DNA from: an uncultured Pelagibacteraceae bacterium
GTDB lineage: Bacteria; Pseudomonadota; Alphaproteobacteria; Pelagibacterales; Pelagibacteraceae
Assembly (NCBI GenBank): GCA_902601705.1
Contig: CACKNV010000005.1
Location: forward strand, 1 to 64,000
Direction: 5' to 3'
Length of the DNA stretch: 64,000 bases
Shown here one piece after another: positions 56,544 through 64,000 of the stretch. Each line of letters starts with the position of its first letter. The first letter of the stretch is position 1. Under the pieces are notes generated by a model. That model worked only from the letters and a program-made list of their open reading frames with translations. It ran no database searches and was not told the DNA's origin. The translations under genes and the position numbers were made by a program.

Positions 56544-57410
56544 AATTTTACACTTTTTATTATTTACTAAAAGTTCTTTATTTTTAAATTCTTCAACATT
56601 TGGATCTATTACTTTTATCAAACCAAATGGATAAGGTTGTTCAATAAGTATTTTACCGATTTTGGTTTTATTATAAAAAATTTCTTCTCCTAAATTTAAT
56701 TTTTCGGATGAAGAAATCGGCAATAATCTTCTTCTTAATTTTTCTTTTAATTTCATTCTAGCAGTGTTTTCTTGGCCAATATAGCATCCCTTTTTGAAAT
56801 CAATTGCATTAAGCTCCTCAAAGTTTGCTTCTAATCCAAATATTTGATCTTTTAAATTTTCAATACCTTTTATTGGAATCCCTAAAGAATGGGCTTTTAC
56901 GAAATATGTGTCAGGTTTAACAATTTTCAAGCCTAATTTTTTTATAGTGAGATGTAATTTTTCTAAAGATGATAATATTCTTGCTCCTAAATTTTTATTT
57001 CGTGGATCTAGAAAAAGGGGGCTATCCCTAAACTCTATCGTATCGTCAGTTTTATTTTCAATTTCTTGAATATCTAAAAATTTTTCTGAACTTATTAATC
57101 CAATCACATAATCTGTAGATACATCTTTTATTTCAATCTTTGATCTTAATTTGTATTTCAATAAGTAATTTATTATTTCTTTTGTAAATTTATTATCACA
57201 ATCTAAAAGATAACCATTCTTTGATTGTATTAAAAAAAATTCAAATAAATATTTTCCTTGAGGCGTAAAAAGAGCTGAAAAAATTGAGGACGAAAAACTT
57301 ACTTTTTCAATATCATTTGTAATGATATTTTGAAGAAAATTTTTGCTATCTTCACCTGTTATTGAGATTAATCCACGATCTTCTAATAAAATAATTTGAT
57401 CTTTTTCCAT
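56529..57410 (-). CDS. ygfZ: Folate-binding Fe-S cluster repair protein YgfZ
   Basis: The 293-residue protein is GcvT-like and carries the YgfZ signature KGCYIGQENTARM (about 214-226), together with ISITGEDSKNFLQNIITNDI at the N-terminus. YgfZ binds folate and supports certain Fe-S enzymes, possibly by degrading S-adenosylmethionine radicals or repairing clusters. It is divergent from pyrC with 38 nt between starts. Confidence 0.92.
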   Translation of the reverse strand: MEKDQIILLEDRGLISITGEDSKNFLQNIITNDIEKVSFSSSIFSALFTPQGKYLFEFFLIQSKNGYLLDCDNKFTKEIINYLLKYKLRSKIEIKDVSTDYVIGLISSEKFLDIQEIENKTDDTIEFRDSPLFLDPRNKNLGARILSSLEKLHLTIKKLGLKIVKPDTYFVKAHSLGIPIKGIENLKDQIFGLEANFEELNAIDFKKGCYIGQENTARMKLKEKLRRRLLPISSSEKLNLGEEIFYNKTKIGKILIEQPYPFGLIKVIDPNVEEFKNKELLVNNKKCKILKSV

Positions 57411-57448
57411 ATTTGTAAATATATACTGTATAATATATTAATTTAATC

Positions 57449-58762
57449 ATGTCTGATAATTTTAGTCTCATTATAAAAAATGGAAATTGCTACATAGACG
57501 GCAAACTAACAAAAACTGATATTGGTTTATCAGGCAACAAAGTAAAAAAAATTGGTAAAATCGAACTCAATAGCTCCAAAGTCTATGATGCTACTGATAA
57601 AGTTGTTTTGCCAGGTATAATTGACACTCAAGTTCACTTTAGAGAGCCAGGATCAACTGATGCAGAAGATCTAGAAAGCGGTAGTCGAGCCGCAGTATTA
57701 GGTGGCGTAACTGCTTTATTTGAAATGCCTAATACTAATCCTCCTACATCCAATTTGATTGAATTCGATAAAAAATTGCAAGCAGCTAAAAACAGAATGC
57801 ATAGTAATTATGCTTTTTATTTCGGAGCAACACCTGACAATACCGATCAACTCGCTCAACTAAAAGATGTTGAAGGATGTTGTGGTGTTAAATTATTTGC
57901 GGGTTCATCAACAGGGAACTTATTAGTAGATAAAGAAGCCGACATCGAAAAAGTAATTTCCAGTAGCGATAGAATTGTTTCTATTCACTCCGAAGATGAA
58001 GATATTATTAAACTTAGAAAAAAATTTATTAAAAAAGGAGACGTTCATTCACACGCAGAGTGGAGAAATGTAGAAGTTGCAATGTCTTCTACTCGAAGGG
58101 TAGTTAAAATTGCAGAGCGATATAATAAAAAAATTCATGTCCTTCATGTTACGACGAGAGACGAAGTAGATTTTTTAGCTATGCACAAAAAAAATGTTAC
58201 TTTCGAAACTACACCTCAGCATTTAACTATTTACGCACCAGATTGTTACGACAAACTTGGAACTTACGCTCAAATGAATCCTCCTTTAAGAACTAAAGAA
58301 CACTATGATCGTTTATGGCTAGCAATTAAGAATAATATTGTCGATGTGCTAGGTTCCGACCACGCCCCACACTTAAAAGAAAATAAAGACAAAGAATATC
58401 CAAATTCCCCTTCAGGTATGCCAGGAGTTCAAACTATTTTTCCAGTTATGCTGGATCATGTAAATAATGGAAAACTAACACTTCAACAACTGATAAACTT
58501 AATGTGTGAAAATCCTTGTAAAATTTTTGGGATTAAAAATAAGGGATACTTAAAAGAGGGTTACGACGCAGATTTAACAATTGCCGATATGAATAAAGAG
58601 GTTGTTATCAAAAATGAGATGATAGTAAGTAAATGTGGATGGACACCTTTTAACAATCATAAAGTAAAAGGTTTCCCTGTGGCTACAATCGTAAATGGTC
58701 ATTTGGTAATGTCTGATGGTAAAGTGGTTATGGAGTCTAAAGGAACGCCGTTAAAGTTTTAA
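57449..58762 (+). CDS. pyrC: Dihydroorotase
   Basis: The 437-residue amidohydrolase has VLPGIIDTQVHFREPGS (about 53-69), GVKLFAGSSTG (the carboxylated-lysine strand), IHVLHVTTRDE, NPPLRTKEH and GSDHAPH. It is the type I, longer dihydroorotase. The usual first metal ligand pair H-x-H reads Q-V-H, a substitution I recall from other alphaproteobacterial relatives. It acts in de novo pyrimidine synthesis. Its stop overlaps convergent prpE by 12 nt. Confidence 0.92.
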   Translation: MSDNFSLIIKNGNCYIDGKLTKTDIGLSGNKVKKIGKIELNSSKVYDATDKVVLPGIIDTQVHFREPGSTDAEDLESGSRAAVLGGVTALFEMPNTNPPTSNLIEFDKKLQAAKNRMHSNYAFYFGATPDNTDQLAQLKDVEGCCGVKLFAGSSTGNLLVDKEADIEKVISSSDRIVSIHSEDEDIIKLRKKFIKKGDVHSHAEWRNVEVAMSSTRRVVKIAERYNKKIHVLHVTTRDEVDFLAMHKKNVTFETTPQHLTIYAPDCYDKLGTYAQMNPPLRTKEHYDRLWLAIKNNIVDVLGSDHAPHLKENKDKEYPNSPSGMPGVQTIFPVMLDHVNNGKLTLQQLINLMCENPCKIFGIKNKGYLKEGYDADLTIADMNKEVVIKNEMIVSKCGWTPFNNHKVKGFPVATIVNGHLVMSDGKVVMESKGTPLKF

Positions 58763-60649
58763 AATTTTGTTATCAACTAGATCAGCTTTTATCTCATCCA
58801 AGATAGCTGGATCATCTATTGTGGCTGGCATTTTATAAGGTTCATTATCAGCAATCTTTCTCACTGTTCCTCTTAAAACTTTTCCTGATCTTGTTTTAGG
58901 TAATCTTTTTACAACAATAGCTATTTTAAAAGCTGCGACGGGACCAACTTTTTCTCTGACCATCTTTATACATTCGCTGATTATATCTTTCTTATCTTTT
59001 GTAACACCAGCTTTTAAAGCTAGTAAGCCGATGGGTAGTTGCCCTTTTAATTTATCAGCAATACCTATGACAGCACATTCAGCTACATCTTTATGCTCAG
59101 CTAAAACCTCCTCGATTGCTCCAGTTGACAATCTATGACCAGCAACATTTATAATGTCATCAGTTCTAGACATGATCCATACGTAACCGTCTTCGTCAAT
59201 GTGACCCGCGTCATAAGTTTGATAATAACCAGGGTAAGTTGACATGTAGTTTTCTTTATATCTTTTATCAGCACCCCAAAGTGTTGGAAAAGTTCCTGGA
59301 GGAAGTGGAAGTTTAACCACTATGTCTCCCATTTTTCCAGGACCAACCTCTTTACCTTCAGAATTTAAAACTTTCAAATCATAACCTGGAACAGGTTTGA
59401 AAGCAGATCCATATTTAACAGGAAAAGACTCAATTCCAGTACAATCAGATGTAATAGCCCAGCTTGTTTCTGTTTGCCACCAATGATCAATCACAGGTGA
59501 GTTAGATAATTTCTCAAACCATTTTATTGTGTCAGGATCTGCTCGCTCACCTGCTAAAAATAATTTGTCGAACTTACTTAAATCATATTTTTTAAAAAAT
59601 TCTCCATTAGGATCCTCTTTTTTAATTGCTCTAATTGCAGTAGGAGCTGTGAAAAGAGATTTAACTTTGTGCTCTGATATTACTCTCCAAAAAACACCAG
59701 CATCAGGAGTTCCAACTGGTTTTCCCTCAAATAAAACTGTAGTACATCCGTAAAATAATGGAGCATATACGATGTAAGAGTGTCCTACTATCCAACCAAT
59801 ATCACTTGCAGACCACCATACGTCGTCTTGATTGATGTTATAAATATTTTTCATTGTCCACTTCAAAGCAACGATATGCCCACCGATATCTCTCACAATT
59901 CCTTTTGGTAAACCCGTTGTTCCGGAAGTATAAAGTATATAAGCATATTCATTAGCGTTCATTTTCTCACACTCTGCAGGTTTTGCATTTTTATGAGCAT
60001 CTTCCCAAGTAATATCTATTTTAGAATCAAGCTCTGCTTTATCTTTCTCTCTTTGAAAAATTATACATTTATCCGGTTTATGATTTGCAAGTTCTAAAGC
60101 TTTATTAACTAATGGTTTGTAGTGAACAGTTCTACCAGGTTCATAACCGCAAGAAGCTGTAACTAAAAGTTTTGCCTTAGAATCATCTATTCTACTCGCA
60201 AGTTCATTTGCAGCAAAGCCACCGAAAACAACAGAGTGAACTGCTCCAATTCTTCCGCAGGCAAGCATTGCAATCACTGCCTCAGGGATCATTGGCATAT
60301 AAATAATTATTCTGTCACCTTTATTAACACCTTGATTTTTTAAAGCTCCTGCAAACAAAGCAACTTTATCCTTCAATTCATTGTAAGTAATATTTTTTTT
60401 TGTTCCAGTTATGGGACTATCGTAGATTATTGCAGTCTTACCACCTCTACCTTCATTGATATGCAGATCTAAAGCGTTGTAACAAGTATTTGTTACGCCA
60501 TCCTCAAACCATTTATAAAACGGAGGATTAGTCGAATTTAAAATTTTGGTAGGTTTTTTGTACCAAAAAATGTTTTTAGAGATATTTTTCCAAAATTCCT
60601 CTCTATTTTGTATAGATTTTTGATAAATATCTTTATATTTTTGATTCAA
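58751..60649 (-). CDS. prpE: Propionyl-CoA synthetase (acetyl-CoA synthetase family)
   Basis: The 632-residue AMP-forming ligase has the AMP-binding signature YILYTSGTTGLPKGIV, WWSASDIGWIVGHSY, WWQTETSWAI and the acetylation lysine motif PKTRSGKVLRGT. The tail RKIADNEPYKMPATIDDP is PrpE-like. The start is TTG with a good AGAGGG about 7 nt before it; no ATG occurs until far inside the domain. It activates propionate or acetate to the CoA thioester. A short hairpin can cover its ribosome binding site (see findings). Confidence 0.93.
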   Translation of the reverse strand: MNQKYKDIYQKSIQNREEFWKNISKNIFWYKKPTKILNSTNPPFYKWFEDGVTNTCYNALDLHINEGRGGKTAIIYDSPITGTKKNITYNELKDKVALFAGALKNQGVNKGDRIIIYMPMIPEAVIAMLACGRIGAVHSVVFGGFAANELASRIDDSKAKLLVTASCGYEPGRTVHYKPLVNKALELANHKPDKCIIFQREKDKAELDSKIDITWEDAHKNAKPAECEKMNANEYAYILYTSGTTGLPKGIVRDIGGHIVALKWTMKNIYNINQDDVWWSASDIGWIVGHSYIVYAPLFYGCTTVLFEGKPVGTPDAGVFWRVISEHKVKSLFTAPTAIRAIKKEDPNGEFFKKYDLSKFDKLFLAGERADPDTIKWFEKLSNSPVIDHWWQTETSWAITSDCTGIESFPVKYGSAFKPVPGYDLKVLNSEGKEVGPGKMGDIVVKLPLPPGTFPTLWGADKRYKENYMSTYPGYYQTYDAGHIDEDGYVWIMSRTDDIINVAGHRLSTGAIEEVLAEHKDVAECAVIGIADKLKGQLPIGLLALKAGVTKDKKDIISECIKMVREKVGPVAAFKIAIVVKRLPKTRSGKVLRGTVRKIADNEPYKMPATIDDPAILDEIKADLVDNKILKL

Positions 60650-60878
60650 TTTATATCCCTCTAAAAATTGTATTATTTAGAGAGTATTCCATAAATATCC
60701 CCAAAAAAAAATAGAAAAACCAATAAAAATGCGGTTTTTTGAGCAAAAAAACACTTCACTGTAACATCGTTTTTTACTATGGTTCCCGACAAGTTATTTG
60801 GTGATGGGTAATTATTCCATTTGTCCAAGTAGTTTATATATAAACTAAACGAAAACTAAACAAACGAGGGAGGTTTTC
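60650..60878. promoter_or_regulatory. Divergent regulatory region between prpE and proteorhodopsin
   Basis: This 229-nt gap is the largest non-coding stretch between protein genes in the window. It holds the prpE leader hairpin (60659-60682), an AT-rich block with no ORF, an 18-bp palindrome (60830-60847), two AAACTAAAC repeats and a strong GAGGGAGG ribosome binding site 4-5 nt before the proteorhodopsin ATG. I cannot place -35 and -10 boxes with confidence; several TATAAA-like hexamers overlap the palindrome. Confidence 0.6.
60830..60847. repeat. 18-bp perfect palindrome upstream of proteorhodopsin
   Basis: TAGTTTATATATAAACTA reads the same on both strands. It sits 31 nt upstream of the proteorhodopsin ATG, where a core promoter -10 element would be expected, so it could be an operator or part of the promoter. 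AT-rich DNA makes short palindromes common, but 18 perfect bases at this location is notable. Confidence 0.65.
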
Positions 60879-61649
60879 ATGAGAAAATTAGGTCTTATAG
60901 CTTTAGCAACTGTTGCCTTTTTAGGTATTACTAGTTCAGCTAATGCTGCGACTGCCATGCTAGAAGTCAATGATTTCGTAGGAATTTCATTCTGGCTTGT
61001 ATCAATGGGTATGATTGCAACTACAGTATTCTTTTTTGCTGAAAGAAACACGGTAGCTGCGTCATGGAGAACATCTTTAACTGTAGCAGGACTTGTAACT
61101 GGTGTTGCATTTGTTCACTACATGTATATGAGAGAAGTTTGGGTGACTACTGGTGATACACCAACAGTATACAGATATATTGACTGGTTAATCACAGTGC
61201 CACTACAAATGATCGAATTCTATCTAATTTTGGCAGCTGTAAGAAAAGTGCCAACTTCTATATTCTGGAAGCTATTAATTGGTTCATTAGTGATGTTAAT
61301 CGGTGGATACTTAGGTGAAGCTGGTTACATTCAACCATTTGTAGGTTTCGTAATTGGAATGGCTGGATGGATTTACATCTTGTTTGAAATATTCTCTGGT
61401 GAAGCTGGAACTTTAGCGGCAAAAGCTGGTAACAAAGCTATGTCTACTGCTTTCAGTGCTATGAGAATAATTGTAACTATTGGTTGGGCTATATATCCTT
61501 TAGGATATATTTTCGGTTACCTAACTGGTGGAGTTGATGCAAATTCTTTGAACATCATTTACAATTTGGCTGACTTTGTTAACAAGATCGCTTTTGGTCT
61601 AGTTATCTGGGCAGCTGCAATGCAAAACACAAGATTAGCATCTAGATAA
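60879..61649 (+). CDS. Proteorhodopsin, predicted blue-absorbing
   Basis: The 256-residue protein has a cleavable signal (LGLIALATVAFLGITSSANA) and seven helices. Using the 5-residue offset to the SAR86 green protein, H80, proton acceptor D102, spectral-tuning residue Q110, proton donor E113 and retinal Schiff-base K236 (in DFVNKIAFG) are all present. D plus E marks a proton pump; Gln at the tuning site predicts blue absorption. It has a strong Shine-Dalgarno (GAGGGAGG) and its own terminator. It turns light into a proton gradient in the inner membrane; retinal synthesis genes are not in the window. Confidence 0.98.
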   Translation: MRKLGLIALATVAFLGITSSANAATAMLEVNDFVGISFWLVSMGMIATTVFFFAERNTVAASWRTSLTVAGLVTGVAFVHYMYMREVWVTTGDTPTVYRYIDWLITVPLQMIEFYLILAAVRKVPTSIFWKLLIGSLVMLIGGYLGEAGYIQPFVGFVIGMAGWIYILFEIFSGEAGTLAAKAGNKAMSTAFSAMRIIVTIGWAIYPLGYIFGYLTGGVDANSLNIIYNLADFVNKIAFGLVIWAAAMQNTRLASR

Positions 61650-61665
61650 TAGATATTAATTTATA

Positions 61666-61704
61666 AAAAAAAGGGCAGGTACGTTTTACGTACTTGCCCT
61701 TTTT
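61666..61704 (+). terminator. Rho-independent terminator after proteorhodopsin
   Basis: A stem GGGCAGGTACGT / ACGTACTTGCCC with one G-U pair and a 3-nt loop is extended by A/T pairs and followed by TTTTTC. It lies 16 nt past the proteorhodopsin stop, so the gene is likely transcribed alone and strongly, with partial read-through to the next genes possible. Confidence 0.93.
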
Positions 61705-61728
61705 CTTTAGAAGCTTATATATAAGATT

Positions 61729-61863
61729 ATGGAAATATCAAAACCTTACAAAGGTAAAGGAAAACGTAAAATAAAAAAGATGCCTTTTACGGTAAAGGGG
61801 TACATTTTGTATTATGCTTTTTTTTGGGTTGTAATTATTTCAATTTATTTAGCTTATTATTAA
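61729..61863 (+). CDS. Small basic single-pass membrane protein (44 aa)
   Basis: This ORF, too short for the track, starts 25 nt after the terminator and ends 3 nt before the ferredoxin start. The product MEISKPYKGKGKRKIKKMPF has nine lysines and one arginine in its first 23 residues followed by one aromatic-rich helix (YILYYAFFWVVIISIYLAYY). I do not recognise it. Close packing with the ferredoxin gene supports real coding. A link to electron transfer or proteorhodopsin is speculation. Confidence 0.62.
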   Translation: MEISKPYKGKGKRKIKKMPFTVKGYILYYAFFWVVIISIYLAYY

Positions 61864-61866
61864 TAA

Positions 61867-62187
61867 ATGACAAAAGTAATTTATAAAGATTTCAAAGGAA
61901 ATACTAAAACTATTGAAGTAGATAATGGTCTCTCTGTAATGGAGGGTGCTATTCAAAATGAAATCCCAGGAATTGATGCTGATTGTGGTGGAGGGATGGC
62001 ATGTGCAACTTGCCATGTTTATGTCAAAGACGAATGGTTAAATAAAATTCCAAAAGCTGAAGATGCTGAAGTTGATATGATTGATATGGCATATAAACCA
62101 AAAAAAAATAGTAGATTGAGTTGTCAAATAATAGTTACTGATGAGTTAAACGGTATAGAAGTTACAACGCCAGAAAAGCAAACCTGA
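61867..62187 (+). CDS. fdx: [2Fe-2S] ferredoxin
   Basis: The 106-residue protein has the adrenodoxin-type cluster motif DADCGGGMACATCHVYV (Cys-x5-Cys-x2-Cys) and the fourth ligand in SRLSCQIIV. It starts KVIYKDFKGNTKTIEVDNGLSVMEGA. It is a cytoplasmic electron carrier. Its last base is shared with the start of the reductase gene. In SAR11 genomes a ferredoxin and a reductase are known to follow proteorhodopsin. Confidence 0.95.
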   Translation: MTKVIYKDFKGNTKTIEVDNGLSVMEGAIQNEIPGIDADCGGGMACATCHVYVKDEWLNKIPKAEDAEVDMIDMAYKPKKNSRLSCQIIVTDELNGIEVTTPEKQT

Positions 62188-63200
62188 TGAAAAAAACAGA
62201 TGCGATTATAATTGGGGCTGGACCAGTAGGTCTTTTTGCTGTTCATCAATTAGGTATAAAAGGTCTTAAAGCTGTTGTTATAGATAATCTTGATAAAGCA
62301 GGTGGACAATGTATTGAATTATATCCAGATAAACCAATCTACGATATCCCTGCAGTGCCAGAGTGTACTGGTGAAGAGCTTACAAAAAGATTATTAGAAC
62401 AAATAAAACCATTCAAAACTGAGTTATATCTTAATGACAGAGTTGAGGAAGTTCATCAAGAAAAAGAAAATTGGATTGTAAAAACAAAAAAAAAAGAAGA
62501 GTTCATGGCGCCCAATATAATTATTGCGGGCGGAGTAGGTTCTTTCGAGCCTAGAAAAATTTCTTTAAAAGAAAGCGAAAAATTTGAGGAGAAATCTGTA
62601 TTTTATGCTGTAAAAAATAAAGATAATTTTAAAAATAAAAATATTTCAATTTTTGGTGGAGGTGACTCAGCTTTAGATTGGGCTTTAGAACTCTCGAAAT
62701 TTTCAAAAATAACATTACTTCACAGAAGAAATGAATTTAGAGGTTCAAAACATACACTATCAGCAATAAGAAAATTAGAACAAGAGGGAAAGGTTTCTAT
62801 TAAAACTCCTTGCCAAATAGAGTCTTTAGAAAGTGAAAAAGAATTAAAATCAATTACTATTAAATACGATGATGGGAAAACTGAAAAAATTCCTACCGAT
62901 GTTATTCTTGGTTTTTTCGGATTAATTATGAAACTAGGCCCAATAGCTGAGTGGGGGTTGAATATGAATAAAAAAACTATTGAAGTTAATCCAGAGAATT
63001 TTGAAACTAATAAAAAAGGAATATTCGCTGCTGGTGATATTTGTAGTTATCCAGGTAAATTAAAATTAATTCTTTCGGGATTTCACGAAGTAGCCCTTGC
63101 CTCCGTTGAGTGTTTTAAAAGAGCAAGACCAAATGAAAAATACAGATTTGAATTCACTACATCATCTAAAACAATTCATGATAGGCTAGGTAAAAAGTGA
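62187..63200 (+). CDS. Ferredoxin-NADP(+) reductase, thioredoxin reductase-like
   Basis: The 337-residue flavoprotein starts TDAIIIGAGPVGLFAVHQLG (FAD loop, about 4-23), has GGQCIELYPDKPIYDIPA, the NADP loop ISIFGGGDSALDWALEL and GIFAAGDICSYPGKL. The redox CxxC of thioredoxin reductases is missing, and the sequence matches the ferredoxin/flavodoxin-NADP reductases of the YumC type. It is likely the partner of the adjacent ferredoxin. It overlaps the GST gene by 4 nt. Confidence 0.94.
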   Translation: MKKTDAIIIGAGPVGLFAVHQLGIKGLKAVVIDNLDKAGGQCIELYPDKPIYDIPAVPECTGEELTKRLLEQIKPFKTELYLNDRVEEVHQEKENWIVKTKKKEEFMAPNIIIAGGVGSFEPRKISLKESEKFEEKSVFYAVKNKDNFKNKNISIFGGGDSALDWALELSKFSKITLLHRRNEFRGSKHTLSAIRKLEQEGKVSIKTPCQIESLESEKELKSITIKYDDGKTEKIPTDVILGFFGLIMKLGPIAEWGLNMNKKTIEVNPENFETNKKGIFAAGDICSYPGKLKLILSGFHEVALASVECFKRARPNEKYRFEFTTSSKTIHDRLGKK

Positions 63201-63823
63201 TTGAGTTGCTTACCGCCAATACTCCTAACGGTAAGAAAATATCTATAATGCTAGAGGAGATTAAATTTGATTACAAAGTTACAAAAATAAATATCTCGAA
63301 AGATGAACAGTTTAAACCAGAATTTAAAAAAATAAGTCCCTTTGGTAAAATTCCAGTGATAATTGACCATGATAAAAAAATAAGTTTATTTGAATCTGGT
63401 GCAATATTAATTTACTTAGGAGAAAAAAGCGGAAAGTTTTATGAGAAAAATCAAAGAACAGTAATCAATCAATGGTTAATGGGTCAAATGGCCTATGTTG
63501 GGCCAATGTTAGGTCAACATCACCAATTTCATCATTATAATCCAGGAAAAAGCGAATTTGGTGAAAGTAGATATTTTAAAATCTCTGAAAGAATTTACAA
63601 AGAGCTTGATGAAAGACTATCTCAATCCAAATTTTTAGCTGGAAAAGATTATACTATAGCAGATATAGCAACGTTTCCTTGGATTGCCCGACATGAGTGG
63701 CATGATATTGGATTAAAGAGATTTAAACATTTAACAAAATGGTATAAAGAAATTTCTAAGAGAGAGGCTGTGCAAATAGGGTTTGATTTATTAAATAAAG
63801 GAGAGGAGATCCCTGAAGTTTAA
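63197..63823 (+). CDS. Glutathione S-transferase family protein
   Basis: The 208-residue protein starts at a GTG that overlaps the reductase stop (GTGA). It has an N-terminal thioredoxin-like domain with TPNGKKISIMLEEIKFDYKV, SPFGKIPVIIDHDKKISLFESGAILIYL (the cis-Pro and glutathione-binding ES motif) and a C-terminal helical domain with YTIADIATFPWIARHEW. It resembles the YfcG/Ure2-like group. The reaction is not assigned. Its stop shares TTAA with convergent dksA. Confidence 0.93.
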   Translation: MIELLTANTPNGKKISIMLEEIKFDYKVTKINISKDEQFKPEFKKISPFGKIPVIIDHDKKISLFESGAILIYLGEKSGKFYEKNQRTVINQWLMGQMAYVGPMLGQHHQFHHYNPGKSEFGESRYFKISERIYKELDERLSQSKFLAGKDYTIADIATFPWIARHEWHDIGLKRFKHLTKWYKEISKREAVQIGFDLLNKGEEIPEV

Positions 63824-64000
63824 TCGTCAACAAATATTTTTTCATCTCTTTCGTGTCTCTCTTGTGCTTCAATTGAAAGAGTAGCAACTGGCCTAGCCAT
63901 AAGTCTTTTTAGTCCTATAGGCTCACCTGTTTCCTCACAAAAGCCATAAGTTCCTTCTTTAAGCCTCTGTAGAGCTGAATTAATCTTAGAAATTAACTTT
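63820..64000 (-). CDS. dksA: DksA-like RNA polymerase-binding factor, C-terminal part (start outside window)
   Basis: The last 60 residues of a - strand gene are present; the frame remains open at the window edge. They read TYGFCEETGEPIGLKRL.ARP followed by ATLSIEAQERHE, the C-terminal zinc-finger region of alphaproteobacterial DksA. Only one of the four cysteines remains (C in GFCEET); the others are Thr, Ser and Ala. DksA binds RNA polymerase in the stringent response. The coiled-coil tip is outside the window. Confidence 0.9.
   Translation of the reverse strand, partial: KLISKINSALQRLKEGTYGFCEETGEPIGLKRLMARPVATLSIEAQERHERDEKIFVDD

Overview
The window looks like a chromosomal piece of a SAR11-clade alphaproteobacterium (Candidatus Pelagibacter or a close relative). 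The evidence is the strong A+T bias, almost no intergenic space, a proteorhodopsin-ferredoxin-reductase cluster, alphaproteobacterial markers (split pntA, a TrcR/DUF1013 regulator, class I fructose-bisphosphate aldolase, a DksA with most zinc ligands missing) and a solitary 5S rRNA gene downstream of a surface-polysaccharide island. In known SAR11 genomes the hypervariable region HVR2 sits between the 23S and 5S genes. Species assignment is inference; no 16S or 23S gene is present here.

Layout. 1-5518 is a very AT-rich island of + strand surface-glycan genes (methyltransferases, a GT2 glycosyltransferase, a sulfotransferase-like protein, an FkbM methyltransferase and two overlapping genes I cannot identify). 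It is followed by tRNA-Val, a small monooxygenase-fold protein and the 5S rRNA. 6216-9979 holds rpmJ, a small cytochrome oxidase subunit IV-like protein, the three-gene transhydrogenase and a transaldolase. 9976-19376 is a - strand block: typA, tRNA-fMet, a cold shock protein, rpsU with an apparent ATT start, trcR, rpmE, suhB, efp, thiE, and the carbon genes fda-pgk-tkt. 19434-35154 is a long + strand block: zapA region, fthC, ymdB-like, yebC, a phage-type ruvC, the complete tolQRAB-pal-cpoB envelope system, tilS, ftsH, folP, glmM, thiD and purA. 35151-37059 carries rpoH and rluD on the - strand.

tRNA-Arg at 37084 is followed by a second, smaller glycan cassette (GT17, FkbM, 2OG-Fe oxygenase, ABC-2 exporter; 37165-41142). 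41142-47879 holds tsaC/sua5, xseB-ispA-dxs (isoprenoid precursors), aroC, pdxH and a long-chain polyprenyl synthase. 48025-54452 is a + strand run: S49 protease, glyQ-glyS and ppdK. nadA-nadC, tRNA-Leu, a 39-residue membrane ORF, ygfZ, pyrC and prpE follow. The right end is the light-energy cluster: proteorhodopsin (glutamine at the spectral-tuning site, so predicted blue-absorbing), a terminator, a 44-residue membrane ORF, a [2Fe-2S] ferredoxin, a ferredoxin-NADP reductase-like flavoprotein and a glutathione transferase. The window closes in a partial dksA.

The genes together cover ion and proton-gradient metabolism (proteorhodopsin, transhydrogenase), gluconeogenic and pentose carbon flow (fda, pgk, tkt, transaldolase, ppdK), envelope maintenance (Tol-Pal) and two variable surface-glycan loci. 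The most notable observations are the ATT start of rpsU, a phage-like RuvC where ruvCAB would be expected, the fact that all eight convergent protein-gene pairs overlap (five through a shared TTAA), the palindrome in front of proteorhodopsin, and the unidentified gene pair in the HVR2-like island.
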